Assembly: GCA_965140765.1 (NCBI GenBank)
Contig: OZ223309.1
Coordinates: 2,170,001-2,234,000 of the forward strand
Direction of reading: 5' to 3'
Origin: Sunxiuqinia sp963678245
GTDB taxonomy: Bacteria > Bacteroidota > Bacteroidia > Bacteroidales > Prolixibacteraceae
Length of the DNA stretch: 64,000 bases
Under the pieces are notes generated by a model. The model was given only the letters and a program-made list of their open reading frames with translations, ran no database searches and had not been told where the DNA came from. Positions 16,590 to 25,509 of the stretch are shown piece by piece. Position numbers and translations under genes: made by a program. The stretch's first letter is position 1, and the number at the start of each line of letters is the position of its first letter.

Positions 16590-19500
16590 TTAGAATGAAA
16601 CATTTACTCCCAGTGACCAAGAGCGCAAAGTAGGATACCCAGAGGTTGACGAGTCGTACATATTCCGATATTTATCCGGATATGGATTATAAAAATCCCA
16701 CATATTATACCCTGTGAGGGTAAAGGCTGCCCGTTCAACTCCAATTGAGTTCATCCAATTTTTTGGCAAATCATAACTTAGCGAAATATTTCTTATAAAA
16801 CATCTAAACGAGTTCACTGTCCAGAAGTCCGACTCCCTTAAGTTACCTGATTCCGATGAAATGGGGTAACTTCCGACCATGGGAGTGTCAGGCGAGTACA
16901 TATCAGCCCAGAAAGACTCTGGATTCCAGAAGAATTCGTCGGTATATGATTGTACCCGATCTATATACCTTACTCCTCCCCACGAGGTGCTGATTTGTGT
17001 TTTTAATCTGAATGACTTATAGGTGACCCCCAAATTGGTGACGAAACCATGGCGGGAATTTGCTTTTTCAAGCTCGTAAAAATCCTGGCTACCATCTTCT
17101 CCAATACGTCCGTCTGCTTCGGTCATCGAACCATCTTCGGCAGGCTTTCCATAACGATCTTGGTAGGCTAGGTTACCCAATCGCATTTGACTCTTATCTG
17201 TTGCACCAAAGTAATAAGCGCCATCACTACCGGCAGCTGCAGAATTTTGCGACAGGTATTCCCAATAGTTGTCGATGTCTTCCTGTGTACGTAATATGCC
17301 ATCGCCACCAGATGTTTCCCTCCAGACCTTATAACCATAAGACGGACGGATGGTTGACTCCCCTTCCTTCATCCGAATATCGGCCGGATAGCGGTAGTTT
17401 GAATCAAAATACTTCACGACTTTGTTATAGCCATGTCCAAAGTTTATACCAATGCTATAGCGAAGATCGTTATTAATCTTATCTCTCCATTGAAGCTTAG
17501 CTTCGTATCCCCAAGCATCAATCGAACTAAAATTTTGTTCCGTAAAAGCACCTCCAGTTGTAATCGGAGAGCCAAGTTGAGCGCTCATTACTGTCAACAT
17601 ATCTCTCAACATATCATAATAAAAATCAAAGCCAAGGCTCAAGCGATTATCCAACACACTTGCATCAATTCCAAAGTTGTTCTTATAAGTTTTATCCCAC
17701 TGAACATCGCGATTAGGTGTTTTTCCTGGTTTTAACCCTTCAACTCTATTTCCTCCGTCTTCACCAAATCCAATACCTCCATCGTTGGAGTAGTCATACT
17801 GCTGAAGCCACAACCAGGCACGAATGTTGTCCTTACCGGTAATACCAACAGAGTAGCGAACTTTTAAATAATCAACCCAAGACAGAGCACTTTCAAACCA
17901 CGGCTCCTCAGATAGTATCCAACCTATTGATAAGGAAGGAAACATAGCCCAATAGTTTTCCGGTGCAAACTTGGTAGAAGCGTCGGTTCTAAGTAAAAAT
18001 GATGCTAAATAGCGGTTTTTGTAAGAATAGTTTACACGACCAATGTAAGACATCGAAGCATTTTGGTATCTCATAATATAAGAACCATCCTGAATATCTC
18101 CGGCTGTAGAACTACCTCCTAAATACGGATCGTCCGGGTTTGAATATATCTGACGTTGACTACTTCGGTAGCCTTCGGAACGTTCAACTGCTGCCATAGC
18201 TGAGACCGTATGCTCACCAAATTCTCCCGAATAATTCAAATAGAAGTTGTATTGATCTCTTTTATTGTAGTTTGAATCGTACAGAATCTGTAAATCACCT
18301 CCTGCATTATTTACACCCACACCAAAATTGCCATTCGGGTTATAAAGATGATTATTCGCTACATCGGTGTTTTCCTGATATAATAATTCCACTGGGAGTG
18401 CGACCTGGTCACCCTCGGTGTAACTTTGTTGAATGCTGTATGTTGCTTTCACTGATAACCCCTTAATGAAAGGGACTTTGTACTCCAACCCAAAATTAGC
18501 ATTATACGACATCGATTCTTCAGCTGACTTGGCCCCTGAAGCCTCATTGGCAAAATAGTTCCATCCTGCCATGCTCGTTTTTGAATTGATCGACGAGGCC
18601 GTGGTTGCAATTGTGGTTCCCATTAATGGTGAAAAGAAGTATTCCTCTCCCTGATATTCAACTTGCCATGGAATATGACCAGGCATATGCAATAAAGGGG
18701 CATAATCGCTTCGTGTTCCTTCAGCATAACCATTTCTGATACCTGAGCTTGATTTGGTATATGAACGTTCAAGCGTTCCTTTGTTTGCGCTCAGGTTCGA
18801 TGTAAACTTCAATCCATTGGCAACATCTACCGATACATTGGCCCGGAAGTTATAACGCTGATAGTCCTGTGAACCTAAATTCGCTCCCTGGTCAAATACT
18901 GAAAGTCCGGCATAGTAAGTAGCCCTATCCGACCCGCCACTAACCCCTAACGAGTGGCGTTGCGTTATACTCGCTTTCCAGGCTTCGTCAAGCCAGTTGT
19001 AATCAGCTTGAGACATATCATAAAGTTCGTTGATCGAGTATAGGTCGTTTGCTTCTGCATCACCGGTAATATCCACAAGCGTATTCCAATAGTTACCATA
19101 TTCTGTACCATCTAAGGTCTTTCCATGACTGATGGCATCATTGTAGGTCATCTGCCCTGAATAGGAAATTCTAGGCTTTCCTTTTTTTCCTCGCTTGGTT
19201 GTTACTATAATTGCTCCCTGTGCAGCACGGGCTCCGTAAATAGCGGCACTAGCATCTTTAAGCACGGTAATGTCTTCAATCTCCGATGGATCCAGGTTGT
19301 TGAACTGATCAAGGGTGGGAAGACCCGTATTCGCATCCAGCTGCATCACATCATCAATAATGACAAGTGGAACAGAGTTACCACCATCTTTTGAAAGGCT
19401 GAAGGTCTGACGAATACTTACATCGGCAGCCTGACCAGGGCGGCTAGACACATTACTGATGTTCAGACCGGGAATAACCCCTTGCAATGACTCCGATAAA

Positions 19501-20240
19501 TTTGACACCGGAAGTTCCGAAATCTCCTTTGCTGAAACTTGTTCAACCGCTGCAGTTAACGATCCCTTTGTCTGTGTTCCATAACCGACTGCAATAACTT
19601 CATCCAGAGCTATATTTCCTGCACTCATCGTCACGTCAATGGACGTTCTCCCCTTAACTTCAATTGTCTGAGTTTCCATTCCAATGAAGGAGAAAGTAAT
19701 AGAACCGTTTGCCGGAACTCCAGAAAGTGAATATTTCCCATCGAGATCGGTTATGGTACCGTTTGTCGTTCCTGAGATGACTACAGTAACGCCCGGAAGT
19801 GGTCCTGTTTCATCTTGAATAACTCCTGTTACCTTAATAACATCTCCAGCTTGCATAATAGTCTCCCGGCTATTTTCCGACATAATAATAATCTTATTCC
19901 CGTCAGCAAGACGGTACTTTAGGTTTTGCCCGGCAAGAAGCTCTGTTAAGACAGCATCAATCAGCTCATCATCAGCCTTAATGCTTGTCAAATAATTAAG
20001 ATCTACCGTATTACTTTCGTAAATAAATTGGCAACCGGTATGCTCTTCGATTTCGCGTAAAATGGTTGACACCTTCTCATTTGAAACTTCGATAGTAACA
20101 GTTGAAGCAAGAAGACCAACCGATGCAGTAACTTGTGTATATGTAAACAACATGAAAGCAACAAGCAAACATGTCAGTTTCGCCGGAAAAGGTAGTCCGC
20201 TATACTCCGAAACTAACTTAGAATAAAGACCTTTTCTCAT
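16590..20240 (-). CDS. SusC/RagA TonB-dependent transporter with STN domain
   Basis: Outer-membrane importer of oligosaccharides. 1216 residues: signal region (LTCLLVAFMLFTYTQVTA), an STN domain (~48-115, VSTILREIEEHTGCQFIYE), a carboxypeptidase-regulatory domain (~135-210, TGVIQDETGPLPGVTVV), plug from ~225 (LDEVIAVGYGTQTKGSL) and a barrel ending in SLGVNVSF. STN domains usually signal through a FecR anti-sigma factor, but no fecR/fecI pair flanks this gene; the nearest lies beside the second susC. Two LacI-type operators (20367-20380, 20583-20596) occur upstream instead. It heads the susC-susD-DUF5123 operon. Confidence 0.94.
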   Translation of the reverse strand: MRKGLYSKLVSEYSGLPFPAKLTCLLVAFMLFTYTQVTASVGLLASTVTIEVSNEKVSTILREIEEHTGCQFIYESNTVDLNYLTSIKADDELIDAVLTELLAGQNLKYRLADGNKIIIMSENSRETIMQAGDVIKVTGVIQDETGPLPGVTVVISGTTNGTITDLDGKYSLSGVPANGSITFSFIGMETQTIEVKGRTSIDVTMSAGNIALDEVIAVGYGTQTKGSLTAAVEQVSAKEISELPVSNLSESLQGVIPGLNISNVSSRPGQAADVSIRQTFSLSKDGGNSVPLVIIDDVMQLDANTGLPTLDQFNNLDPSEIEDITVLKDASAAIYGARAAQGAIIVTTKRGKKGKPRISYSGQMTYNDAISHGKTLDGTEYGNYWNTLVDITGDAEANDLYSINELYDMSQADYNWLDEAWKASITQRHSLGVSGGSDRATYYAGLSVFDQGANLGSQDYQRYNFRANVSVDVANGLKFTSNLSANKGTLERSYTKSSSGIRNGYAEGTRSDYAPLLHMPGHIPWQVEYQGEEYFFSPLMGTTIATTASSINSKTSMAGWNYFANEASGAKSAEESMSYNANFGLEYKVPFIKGLSVKATYSIQQSYTEGDQVALPVELLYQENTDVANNHLYNPNGNFGVGVNNAGGDLQILYDSNYNKRDQYNFYLNYSGEFGEHTVSAMAAVERSEGYRSSQRQIYSNPDDPYLGGSSTAGDIQDGSYIMRYQNASMSYIGRVNYSYKNRYLASFLLRTDASTKFAPENYWAMFPSLSIGWILSEEPWFESALSWVDYLKVRYSVGITGKDNIRAWLWLQQYDYSNDGGIGFGEDGGNRVEGLKPGKTPNRDVQWDKTYKNNFGIDASVLDNRLSLGFDFYYDMLRDMLTVMSAQLGSPITTGGAFTEQNFSSIDAWGYEAKLQWRDKINNDLRYSIGINFGHGYNKVVKYFDSNYRYPADIRMKEGESTIRPSYGYKVWRETSGGDGILRTQEDIDNYWEYLSQNSAAAGSDGAYYFGATDKSQMRLGNLAYQDRYGKPAEDGSMTEADGRIGEDGSQDFYELEKANSRHGFVTNLGVTYKSFRLKTQISTSWGGVRYIDRVQSYTDEFFWNPESFWADMYSPDTPMVGSYPISSESGNLRESDFWTVNSFRCFIRNISLSYDLPKNWMNSIGVERAAFTLTGYNMWDFYNPYPDKYRNMYDSSTSGYPTLRSWSLGVNVSF

Positions 20241-20366
20241 AGAATTTTATGATTTAAATTAGTAATAATATAAATATGTATGTGTAAGTTAGACAAAAAT
20301 CAGGTTACTAAAAAACTCACCGAATATGGAGCGCGATCCATTTTACCGAAAGTAAAACAAAAAACA

Positions 20367-20380
20367 TGATAACGTTTACA
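20367..20380. promoter_or_regulatory. LacI-type operator upstream of susC (proximal)
   Basis: TGATAACGTTTACA, identical to the operator at 12363, 127 bp from the susC ATG. Confidence 0.7.
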
Positions 20381-20582
20381 AGCTTTTTATTATCTGTTCT
20401 CCAAATCACAACCTCTCTGTGGAGACTTGCCGAAAGCAGAAAACATACGCAAACAGCTTAATTAAAATCACTTAACACAGCCGCAACTTTAAATAAATAA
20501 CAAGAGGACTTACCACTTATCTCAAGGTCGATATCAAATATTCAATCGAGCACTCTAATACAGCGATAAAAATAAAAAAAAA

Positions 20583-20596
20583 TGTTAACGTTTACA
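20583..20596. promoter_or_regulatory. LacI-type operator upstream of susC (distal)
   Basis: TGTTAACGTTTACA, one base from the proximal copy, 343 bp before the susC ATG. Confidence 0.65.
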
Positions 20597-20737
20597 TTCA
20601 ATTCTTAAAAAATGTCCCAATTTATTTTGTTAATGTTTTGAGGTTTTAAAATAAGACCGATAAAGAAAAGCAATCGCGTTCCTTTTAGGATGAAAGATGA
20701 ACGGATTCCCCATTATCCGCTTTCCTTTACTGGCAAG

Positions 20738-20767
20738 CAAAAAAAAGCAAGCCCGAAGGCTTGCTTT
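20738..20767 (-). terminator. Terminator after the Ig-like lipoprotein gene
   Basis: On the minus strand AAAGCAAGCC and GGCTTGCTTT form a perfect 10-bp stem around a stable TTCG tetraloop, followed by a T-run. Confidence 0.9.
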
Positions 20768-20794
20768 AAATTTTTTAATTGTGTACCTTATTCT

Positions 20795-22711
20795 TTACTC
20801 TCCAGCAGCGGCAGCGACAACAGTAACAGTCATTTTTGCTTCATTACCCTGATCGTCTGTGATCGTAATTAAAGTACTACCTTCAGCAACACCTGTAATT
20901 TTCTTTCCATCAACAGTTGCAACAGACTCGTTACTAGAAGTAGCGGTAGCGAAAGAATATTCATTTGGCGACTTGAAAGTCATATCTTCCGAAGCGCCCA
21001 CTTCCAAACTTTCAAATTTCTGATAATTATCACAGTAAATTTGAGCAGCAGCAACGGTGTACGACAAAGTACCGGCTTCAGCAGATGCTGTAATTGTTGA
21101 AGCACCATTCGCAACAAATTTGATCAACCCGCTCGCATCAATGGTTGCTATAGCAGGATCCGAAACTTCAAAAGTCCAGGTATCACTAGGAATATTTGAA
21201 TTTGCCATAAACACGAGGTCTTTAGCATTAATATCAGCCTTGTCAGCATAGACATGTTCGTTAGCGCGAACCATAGAACGGTTTAATGTAGAAGCCTTCT
21301 TCTTTGTTTCATATTCTTTTGTATATACCATTCCTTCATTATCGGTTAACTCAACTGTATATTTTTCTTCTGAATAAGGAATATCAAAGAATGAAATATG
21401 CTTGAATTCACCATTTTTACCATCATCTGGATCAATTTTTTCATGAATATAGGCACCTTCAAGTGCAACTGCTGCATCAAATGTAGCAATTACATTAGGT
21501 GCATTAGTATTAATCCACGAATATTCATAGACAGCTATGTTTTGACTCCATGCGCCCAATTCTGCAATTACGTTACCGGTAGCATCTTTAACTTTAACCG
21601 ATGCGATATCATCAACAGTAAGACCTTGACCAATCGAGATACGATCAGCAATTCTGCGACACTCTGCGTACTTATTTCCAGCCGAAGAAGCATCACCATA
21701 CCAGACAGACTCTGTATTACCTGCTTTAATTCGCGTAATAGGACTAGGCATAGTCAACTGAGTGTCCCACAGAATATTATCATCTGCATCTACTACGTCG
21801 AACCAATATGATTCGTTCGAAACAAGATCAGAAACAACCACTAAAGTATCACCATCGATATCACCTACAGTTGCATAGCTAATTGCTTCACCTTTTGTAT
21901 AAGGCTCGCCATCTGCAACAGGATCATTACGCAAGAAAACATTCACGCCGGCAGGAACAACTCCGCTATTTGTAGAAGCTGTATCCCATTCGAAAGTAAC
22001 AGTGCTCAGTGTTGTCGTATAAGCCAGCTTGTCATGCAGTATAGGATTTTTCCATACTGGGTCATCAGCACCATCAACTGTAATTTTTACCAACACAGTT
22101 AAACCAGCTTTGAAATTATCACTTCTTCCGGTAGGTGTTAAAACAAACATGCCCTGCGTATAGTCAGATTCGAAAATGTAATCGATTGAATTTTTGTTGT
22201 CATCTGGACCGCCTTTGGTAAGCTCAGTTTCACCAGTCTCGTCATAAACAACGACATCGGTAATCGTCATTTTTGCAGGATCCCAAGTGTATTTAACTGA
22301 TCCATCAAGCAACGCTTCTTTTGTAAAGGTTGGAGCTGGTTCAGCAGCAATAACTGTAACTGCCACGGTTTTAGATTGACCTGAAACTTGTCCTTCAACA
22401 GTAATGGTAGTTGTACCACCTGCAACAGCAGTTACAACACCTGTGCTACTATTCACAGTAGCTACAAGAGGATCAGAAGAGGTAAACGTGTAGCTTTCGG
22501 TAAAAGCTGCACCATCTTCGGTAGTTGATGCTGTGATTGTTTCGGTAACGACATCGCCTTCATTCATATCTAAATCGATCGATGACACATTTGTGCTGAT
22601 CACATATACCGGATCAGGTATTTCCTCGTCATCCTTACAAGACACAGCTATGACCCCTAGGATTAAAGCAAAAATTGGTACCCATTTAAGTTTTGAAATC
22701 GTTTTCTTCAT
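20795..22711 (-). CDS. Lipoprotein with bacterial Ig-like (Big_2) domains, SusE-like position
   Basis: 638 residues with a lipoprotein signal (IFALILGVIAVSCKDDEE, lipidated Cys followed by Asp/Glu, consistent with surface display). Three Big_2-type modules: ~38-122 (SSIDLDMNEGDV ... VTAVAGGTTTITVEG), ~485-555 (SDPAIATIDASGLIKFVANG) and ~565-635 (SNESVATVDGKKITGVAEGS). The middle part resembles SusE/SusF-type beta-sandwich repeats with no catalytic motif. It probably binds polysaccharide at the cell surface and helps the neighbouring SusCD system. It is transcribed alone, between a 32-bp palindromic operator upstream and a terminator downstream. Confidence 0.75.
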   Translation of the reverse strand: MKKTISKLKWVPIFALILGVIAVSCKDDEEIPDPVYVISTNVSSIDLDMNEGDVVTETITASTTEDGAAFTESYTFTSSDPLVATVNSSTGVVTAVAGGTTTITVEGQVSGQSKTVAVTVIAAEPAPTFTKEALLDGSVKYTWDPAKMTITDVVVYDETGETELTKGGPDDNKNSIDYIFESDYTQGMFVLTPTGRSDNFKAGLTVLVKITVDGADDPVWKNPILHDKLAYTTTLSTVTFEWDTASTNSGVVPAGVNVFLRNDPVADGEPYTKGEAISYATVGDIDGDTLVVVSDLVSNESYWFDVVDADDNILWDTQLTMPSPITRIKAGNTESVWYGDASSAGNKYAECRRIADRISIGQGLTVDDIASVKVKDATGNVIAELGAWSQNIAVYEYSWINTNAPNVIATFDAAVALEGAYIHEKIDPDDGKNGEFKHISFFDIPYSEEKYTVELTDNEGMVYTKEYETKKKASTLNRSMVRANEHVYADKADINAKDLVFMANSNIPSDTWTFEVSDPAIATIDASGLIKFVANGASTITASAEAGTLSYTVAAAQIYCDNYQKFESLEVGASEDMTFKSPNEYSFATATSSNESVATVDGKKITGVAEGSTLITITDDQGNEAKMTVTVVAAAAGE

Positions 22712-22884
22712 AAATTGAAAATTTTAAGTAATAAAAATTTATAGTCTATTTGTATTAAGTTCATGACACAAACGTAAACAGAAGAAATTAATGCTGCAAA
22801 CATTTTGTCGTTAATTTCACAGTATTGAAATGCCTATATAACAGTTACTTTACCCTTTCTTTGTCTAACTTACTAGTTATCCGC

Positions 22885-22916
22885 AAGATAAAATGTAAAC
22901 GTTTACATTTTATCTT
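22885..22916. promoter_or_regulatory. 32-bp perfect palindromic operator (LacI-type core)
   Basis: A perfect palindrome centred on AAACGTTT; the core TGTAAACGTTTACA (22894-22907) is the ideal form of the site seen elsewhere in the region. It lies about 175 bp before the ATG at 22711. Confidence 0.8.
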
Positions 22917-23106
22917 TTACGTTTTTAATGGATGTAAAACTAAGCAATATTTTGTAAAAGGATACAAAATAAAGTCCTGTTCTTGCAAATTCGTGCTCTA
23001 TAACACATCTTCTGATATGCGAATAGTTCACTCAAATGCTAAACATTAGGGTACACTAACGCGATCACCCATCAAAACAAGACGTTAGTCATGATTTCCG
23101 TTCGTA

Positions 23107-23173
23107 TGTAAACGTTTGCATTCAAAAAATATTCGCAAATCATGAAAACTCAACAATATTTCATGTAAACGTT
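23107..23173. promoter_or_regulatory. Further LacI-type site and half-site
   Basis: TGTAAACGTTTGCA at 23107-23120 is a near-perfect site. TGTAAACGTT at 23164-23173 is a good left half with a decayed right half. They lie between the Ig-like lipoprotein gene and a SusD relic that points toward them, so they may be auxiliary sites. Confidence 0.5.
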
Positions 23174-23239
23174 CTTAATTTATCAAATAGCTTTCATTTT
23201 GGATTCAGATTATGAATTAGTTAAAAGCTTCGAATATAA

Positions 23240-23508
23240 TTATGAGTGGATACTCTCTTCTTGTTTTCCTGTAAATGCCAGGTCCAACCAACGTTGATAT
23301 TCACCAAACAACTTGCGACTATATTCATCTAGGATAAAATTAATGTTCAAGTTCAGAGCTTGCAATAATGGCCTCTCCTGTTGTTGCAGTACTTCATTGA
23401 TGCGATCGACAGCAACAACGGGCGCCCCAGCCTTCAGACAAGCTTCAGTTGTCAATAAGTATGTATCTACTATACCCGAAAGAATAGTCTCACGTGTTTC
23501 AACTCTTC
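23240..23508 (-). pseudogene. C-terminal fragment of a SusD-like protein
   Basis: The minus-strand frame reads RETILSGIVDTYLLTTEACL, then AVDRINEVLQQQ, then FILDEYSRKLFGEYQRWLDL, which is the SusD/RagB C-terminal block (tetratricopeptide helix, then DERxRELFGExxRWxDL). A stop precedes it near 23508 and the last part of the family's C-terminus is missing (TAA at 23240-23242). Only about 85 residues survive. It marks a lost SusD gene, hence probably a lost SusCD pair, inside the pectin region. Confidence 0.65.
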
Positions 23509-23510
23509 AT

Positions 23511-23860
23511 CACCATTACTTATGTCCCAGTTGCATAGATGTGATGATACCTCTAAGTATTTTTCAGAGTAAAACAAAGACATCATTGACAAATTGAGTG
23601 TATTTTAGCACGTCTTGTGAAATTATAATTTTCAACGTAATGATGATCACATAGAAAAACAAATGAACTACCTCGCAGCAGAGCTGATGAGGTATCAACA
23701 AGGAACCTATTTTTCCAAACGAAGCAGAGCTTCAGGGGACTATATCCAGGGAGATTAGATAATATGTTTTTCAGCTTTCGAAAACAGATTTCAATCAACA
23801 AAAAACGACCAAGAATTTGATCATTAAATCGTTGATGATTTTAATAGCTGATGGATAAAA
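23511..23860. other. Decayed intergenic stretch
   Basis: A 72-codon minus-strand frame at 23583-23801 has no recognisable features. This is probably the eroded remainder of the locus that contained the SusD fragment. Confidence 0.4.
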
Positions 23861-25348
23861 TCAAGAAAATGATTTTCCAGCAATCACCTTTTTATTAACG
23901 ACTATTCCTATTAAAAACCCTACAATAAAAATCGCTACAGTACCAAACACGATCGATAAATAACTGTGGAATGGGCTGGTATATGGTTCAAGCGAAGTTC
24001 CTTGGAAAAAGATGGGCGAAAGGCTCATCCAACCAATTACAATAACTCCGGCAATCACTCCAATAAAAGCTGATAAGCTGGTAAGCTTTTTCGAAAGGTA
24101 TCCAAGCAGAAATAATCCTAGCATGCCTCCACTAAAGATTGAAGCCAATTTCCACCAAGCGTCCAGAGCACTCTGAACATTTATCATTGCGATGGCAACA
24201 CCTATACTCAAAGTGCTGAAAATAAACGACGCCAAATACAAAATTCGCATCGAGCGTTTATCATCACCAGAGTTACCGTCAATCTTAAAATAGTCGGTTA
24301 AAATTACGGTTGCCGAGCTATTAATGCTGGTTGATATTGTACTCATTCCGGCTGCAAAAACCGATGCAATCAAAAATCCAGTTAACCCGTTTGGAAGTTG
24401 ATTGACAATAAACTGAGGAAAAACTTTATCAGCCTGAATATTCGGATCGATCAATCCAGGTTGTGCCGTGTAAAAACTGTATAGTGCAGATCCGATAAAT
24501 AGAAACATGGCAGATACAGGAACATAAAGTAAACCTCCATACAATGCCGATTTTTTAGCTTCTTTTTCAGAACTTGAAGTCATATAACGCTGAATGTAAT
24601 TTTGGTCAATTCCATAGTTCTGTAGGTTGATAAAAATACCGTAAATCAACACCACCCAAAAAGTGGAACTATTCAAACTGGCTCCAAAACTTCCGAGGCT
24701 GAACTTATCATTTGCCGCTGCAATTTCAAAAACTTGTCCCGGACCTTCAGGCATCGAAAACATCAACGTGAGAATGCACACAATCGCGCCAACAATTAAA
24801 ATAATTGCCTGAATCGCGTCAGTCCAAACCACGGCCTGAATACCACCAAGCAGGGAATAAACCATAACACTAAATCCGGTAACAATAATAATGGTTGAAA
24901 TATCCCAATCAAGCAATGTATGCAGCATAATACCTAACAAAAACAAAATCGTTCCGGCTCGCATCAATTGGGTGAGCAAATACATAACCGAAACATAGTT
25001 TTTTGCCCATGTCCCAAAACGCTTCTCCAAATAAGTGTAGGCCGATGGACTATTGATAGAGCGATAGAGCGGCACAAAAAATCGAACCGCCATGTACGAA
25101 GCAAATGGAATAGACAGGCTGAATGCAAAGGCGTTCCAGTTGGTTAAATAAGCCTGACCGGGCAACGCTAAATAACTAATACTACTCACAAAAGTGGCAA
25201 ATATCGATAGTGCTATCACCCACCCTGGAATCGATTGATTACCCAAAGTAAATGCCGATGATGATTTATTCTTCTTATAAAAAGAACTTCCGAATAAGAC
25301 TATTCCAACGAGGTAAGCAATAAAAATAATGACGTCAATCGTACTCAT
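23861..25348 (-). CDS. Sodium:solute symporter (SSS family)
   Basis: Inner-membrane Na+-coupled importer, 495 residues with about 13 hydrophobic segments. The order and motifs are those of the SSS/SGLT family: GNQSIPGWVIALSIFATFVS (TM2 region), YTYLEKRFG, GGIQAVVWTDAIQ and the AAGMSTISTSINSSA stretch that forms the sodium site. It is last of three same-strand genes (sialidase-like, DHDPS-like, symporter), 161 bp after the aldolase gene, across an attenuator-like hairpin. The substrate is probably the sugar acid or sugar released by the neighbouring hydrolase; it cannot be named from sequence. Confidence 0.88.
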   Translation of the reverse strand: MSTIDVIIFIAYLVGIVLFGSSFYKKNKSSSAFTLGNQSIPGWVIALSIFATFVSSISYLALPGQAYLTNWNAFAFSLSIPFASYMAVRFFVPLYRSINSPSAYTYLEKRFGTWAKNYVSVMYLLTQLMRAGTILFLLGIMLHTLLDWDISTIIIVTGFSVMVYSLLGGIQAVVWTDAIQAIILIVGAIVCILTLMFSMPEGPGQVFEIAAANDKFSLGSFGASLNSSTFWVVLIYGIFINLQNYGIDQNYIQRYMTSSSEKEAKKSALYGGLLYVPVSAMFLFIGSALYSFYTAQPGLIDPNIQADKVFPQFIVNQLPNGLTGFLIASVFAAGMSTISTSINSSATVILTDYFKIDGNSGDDKRSMRILYLASFIFSTLSIGVAIAMINVQSALDAWWKLASIFSGGMLGLFLLGYLSKKLTSLSAFIGVIAGVIVIGWMSLSPIFFQGTSLEPYTSPFHSYLSIVFGTVAIFIVGFLIGIVVNKKVIAGKSFS

Positions 25349-25454
25349 TCAATTTGTTTTATTAATTCGATTATCAACTATGTTAGGTTTATTAATACCG
25401 GATGAACACATCCAAACAGTTTTCCGATTACAGCTATTGTGATAATAGAAAACA

Positions 25455-25496
25455 GGGGAGGCAATTGAAGTATCGATTGCTCCAATTGTCTTCCCC
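25455..25496 (-). terminator. Hairpin between the aldolase and symporter genes
   Basis: On the minus strand GGGGAAGACAATTG pairs with CAATTGCCTCCCC, with one bulge, followed by TGTTTTCT. It is 14 bp past the aldolase stop and could be a partial terminator that lowers symporter expression. Confidence 0.55.
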
Positions 25497-25509
25497 GCTA
25501 TTTCATGAT

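Larger units (their letters stand above)
20241..20737. other. susC upstream regulatory region
   Basis: About 500 bp without a gene. It carries two LacI-type operators 216 bp apart, a spacing that would permit looping, and lies between the terminator of the lipoprotein gene and the susC start. Confidence 0.6.

Noticed and set aside
14552..16603. SusD starting at ATG 16603
   Set aside because: It would overlap the susC stop and bury the lipoprotein signal; ATG 16546 gives a normal signal.
23583..23801. A 72-codon minus-strand ORF
   Set aside because: No start context, domain or signal peptide, and it lies in a decayed stretch.
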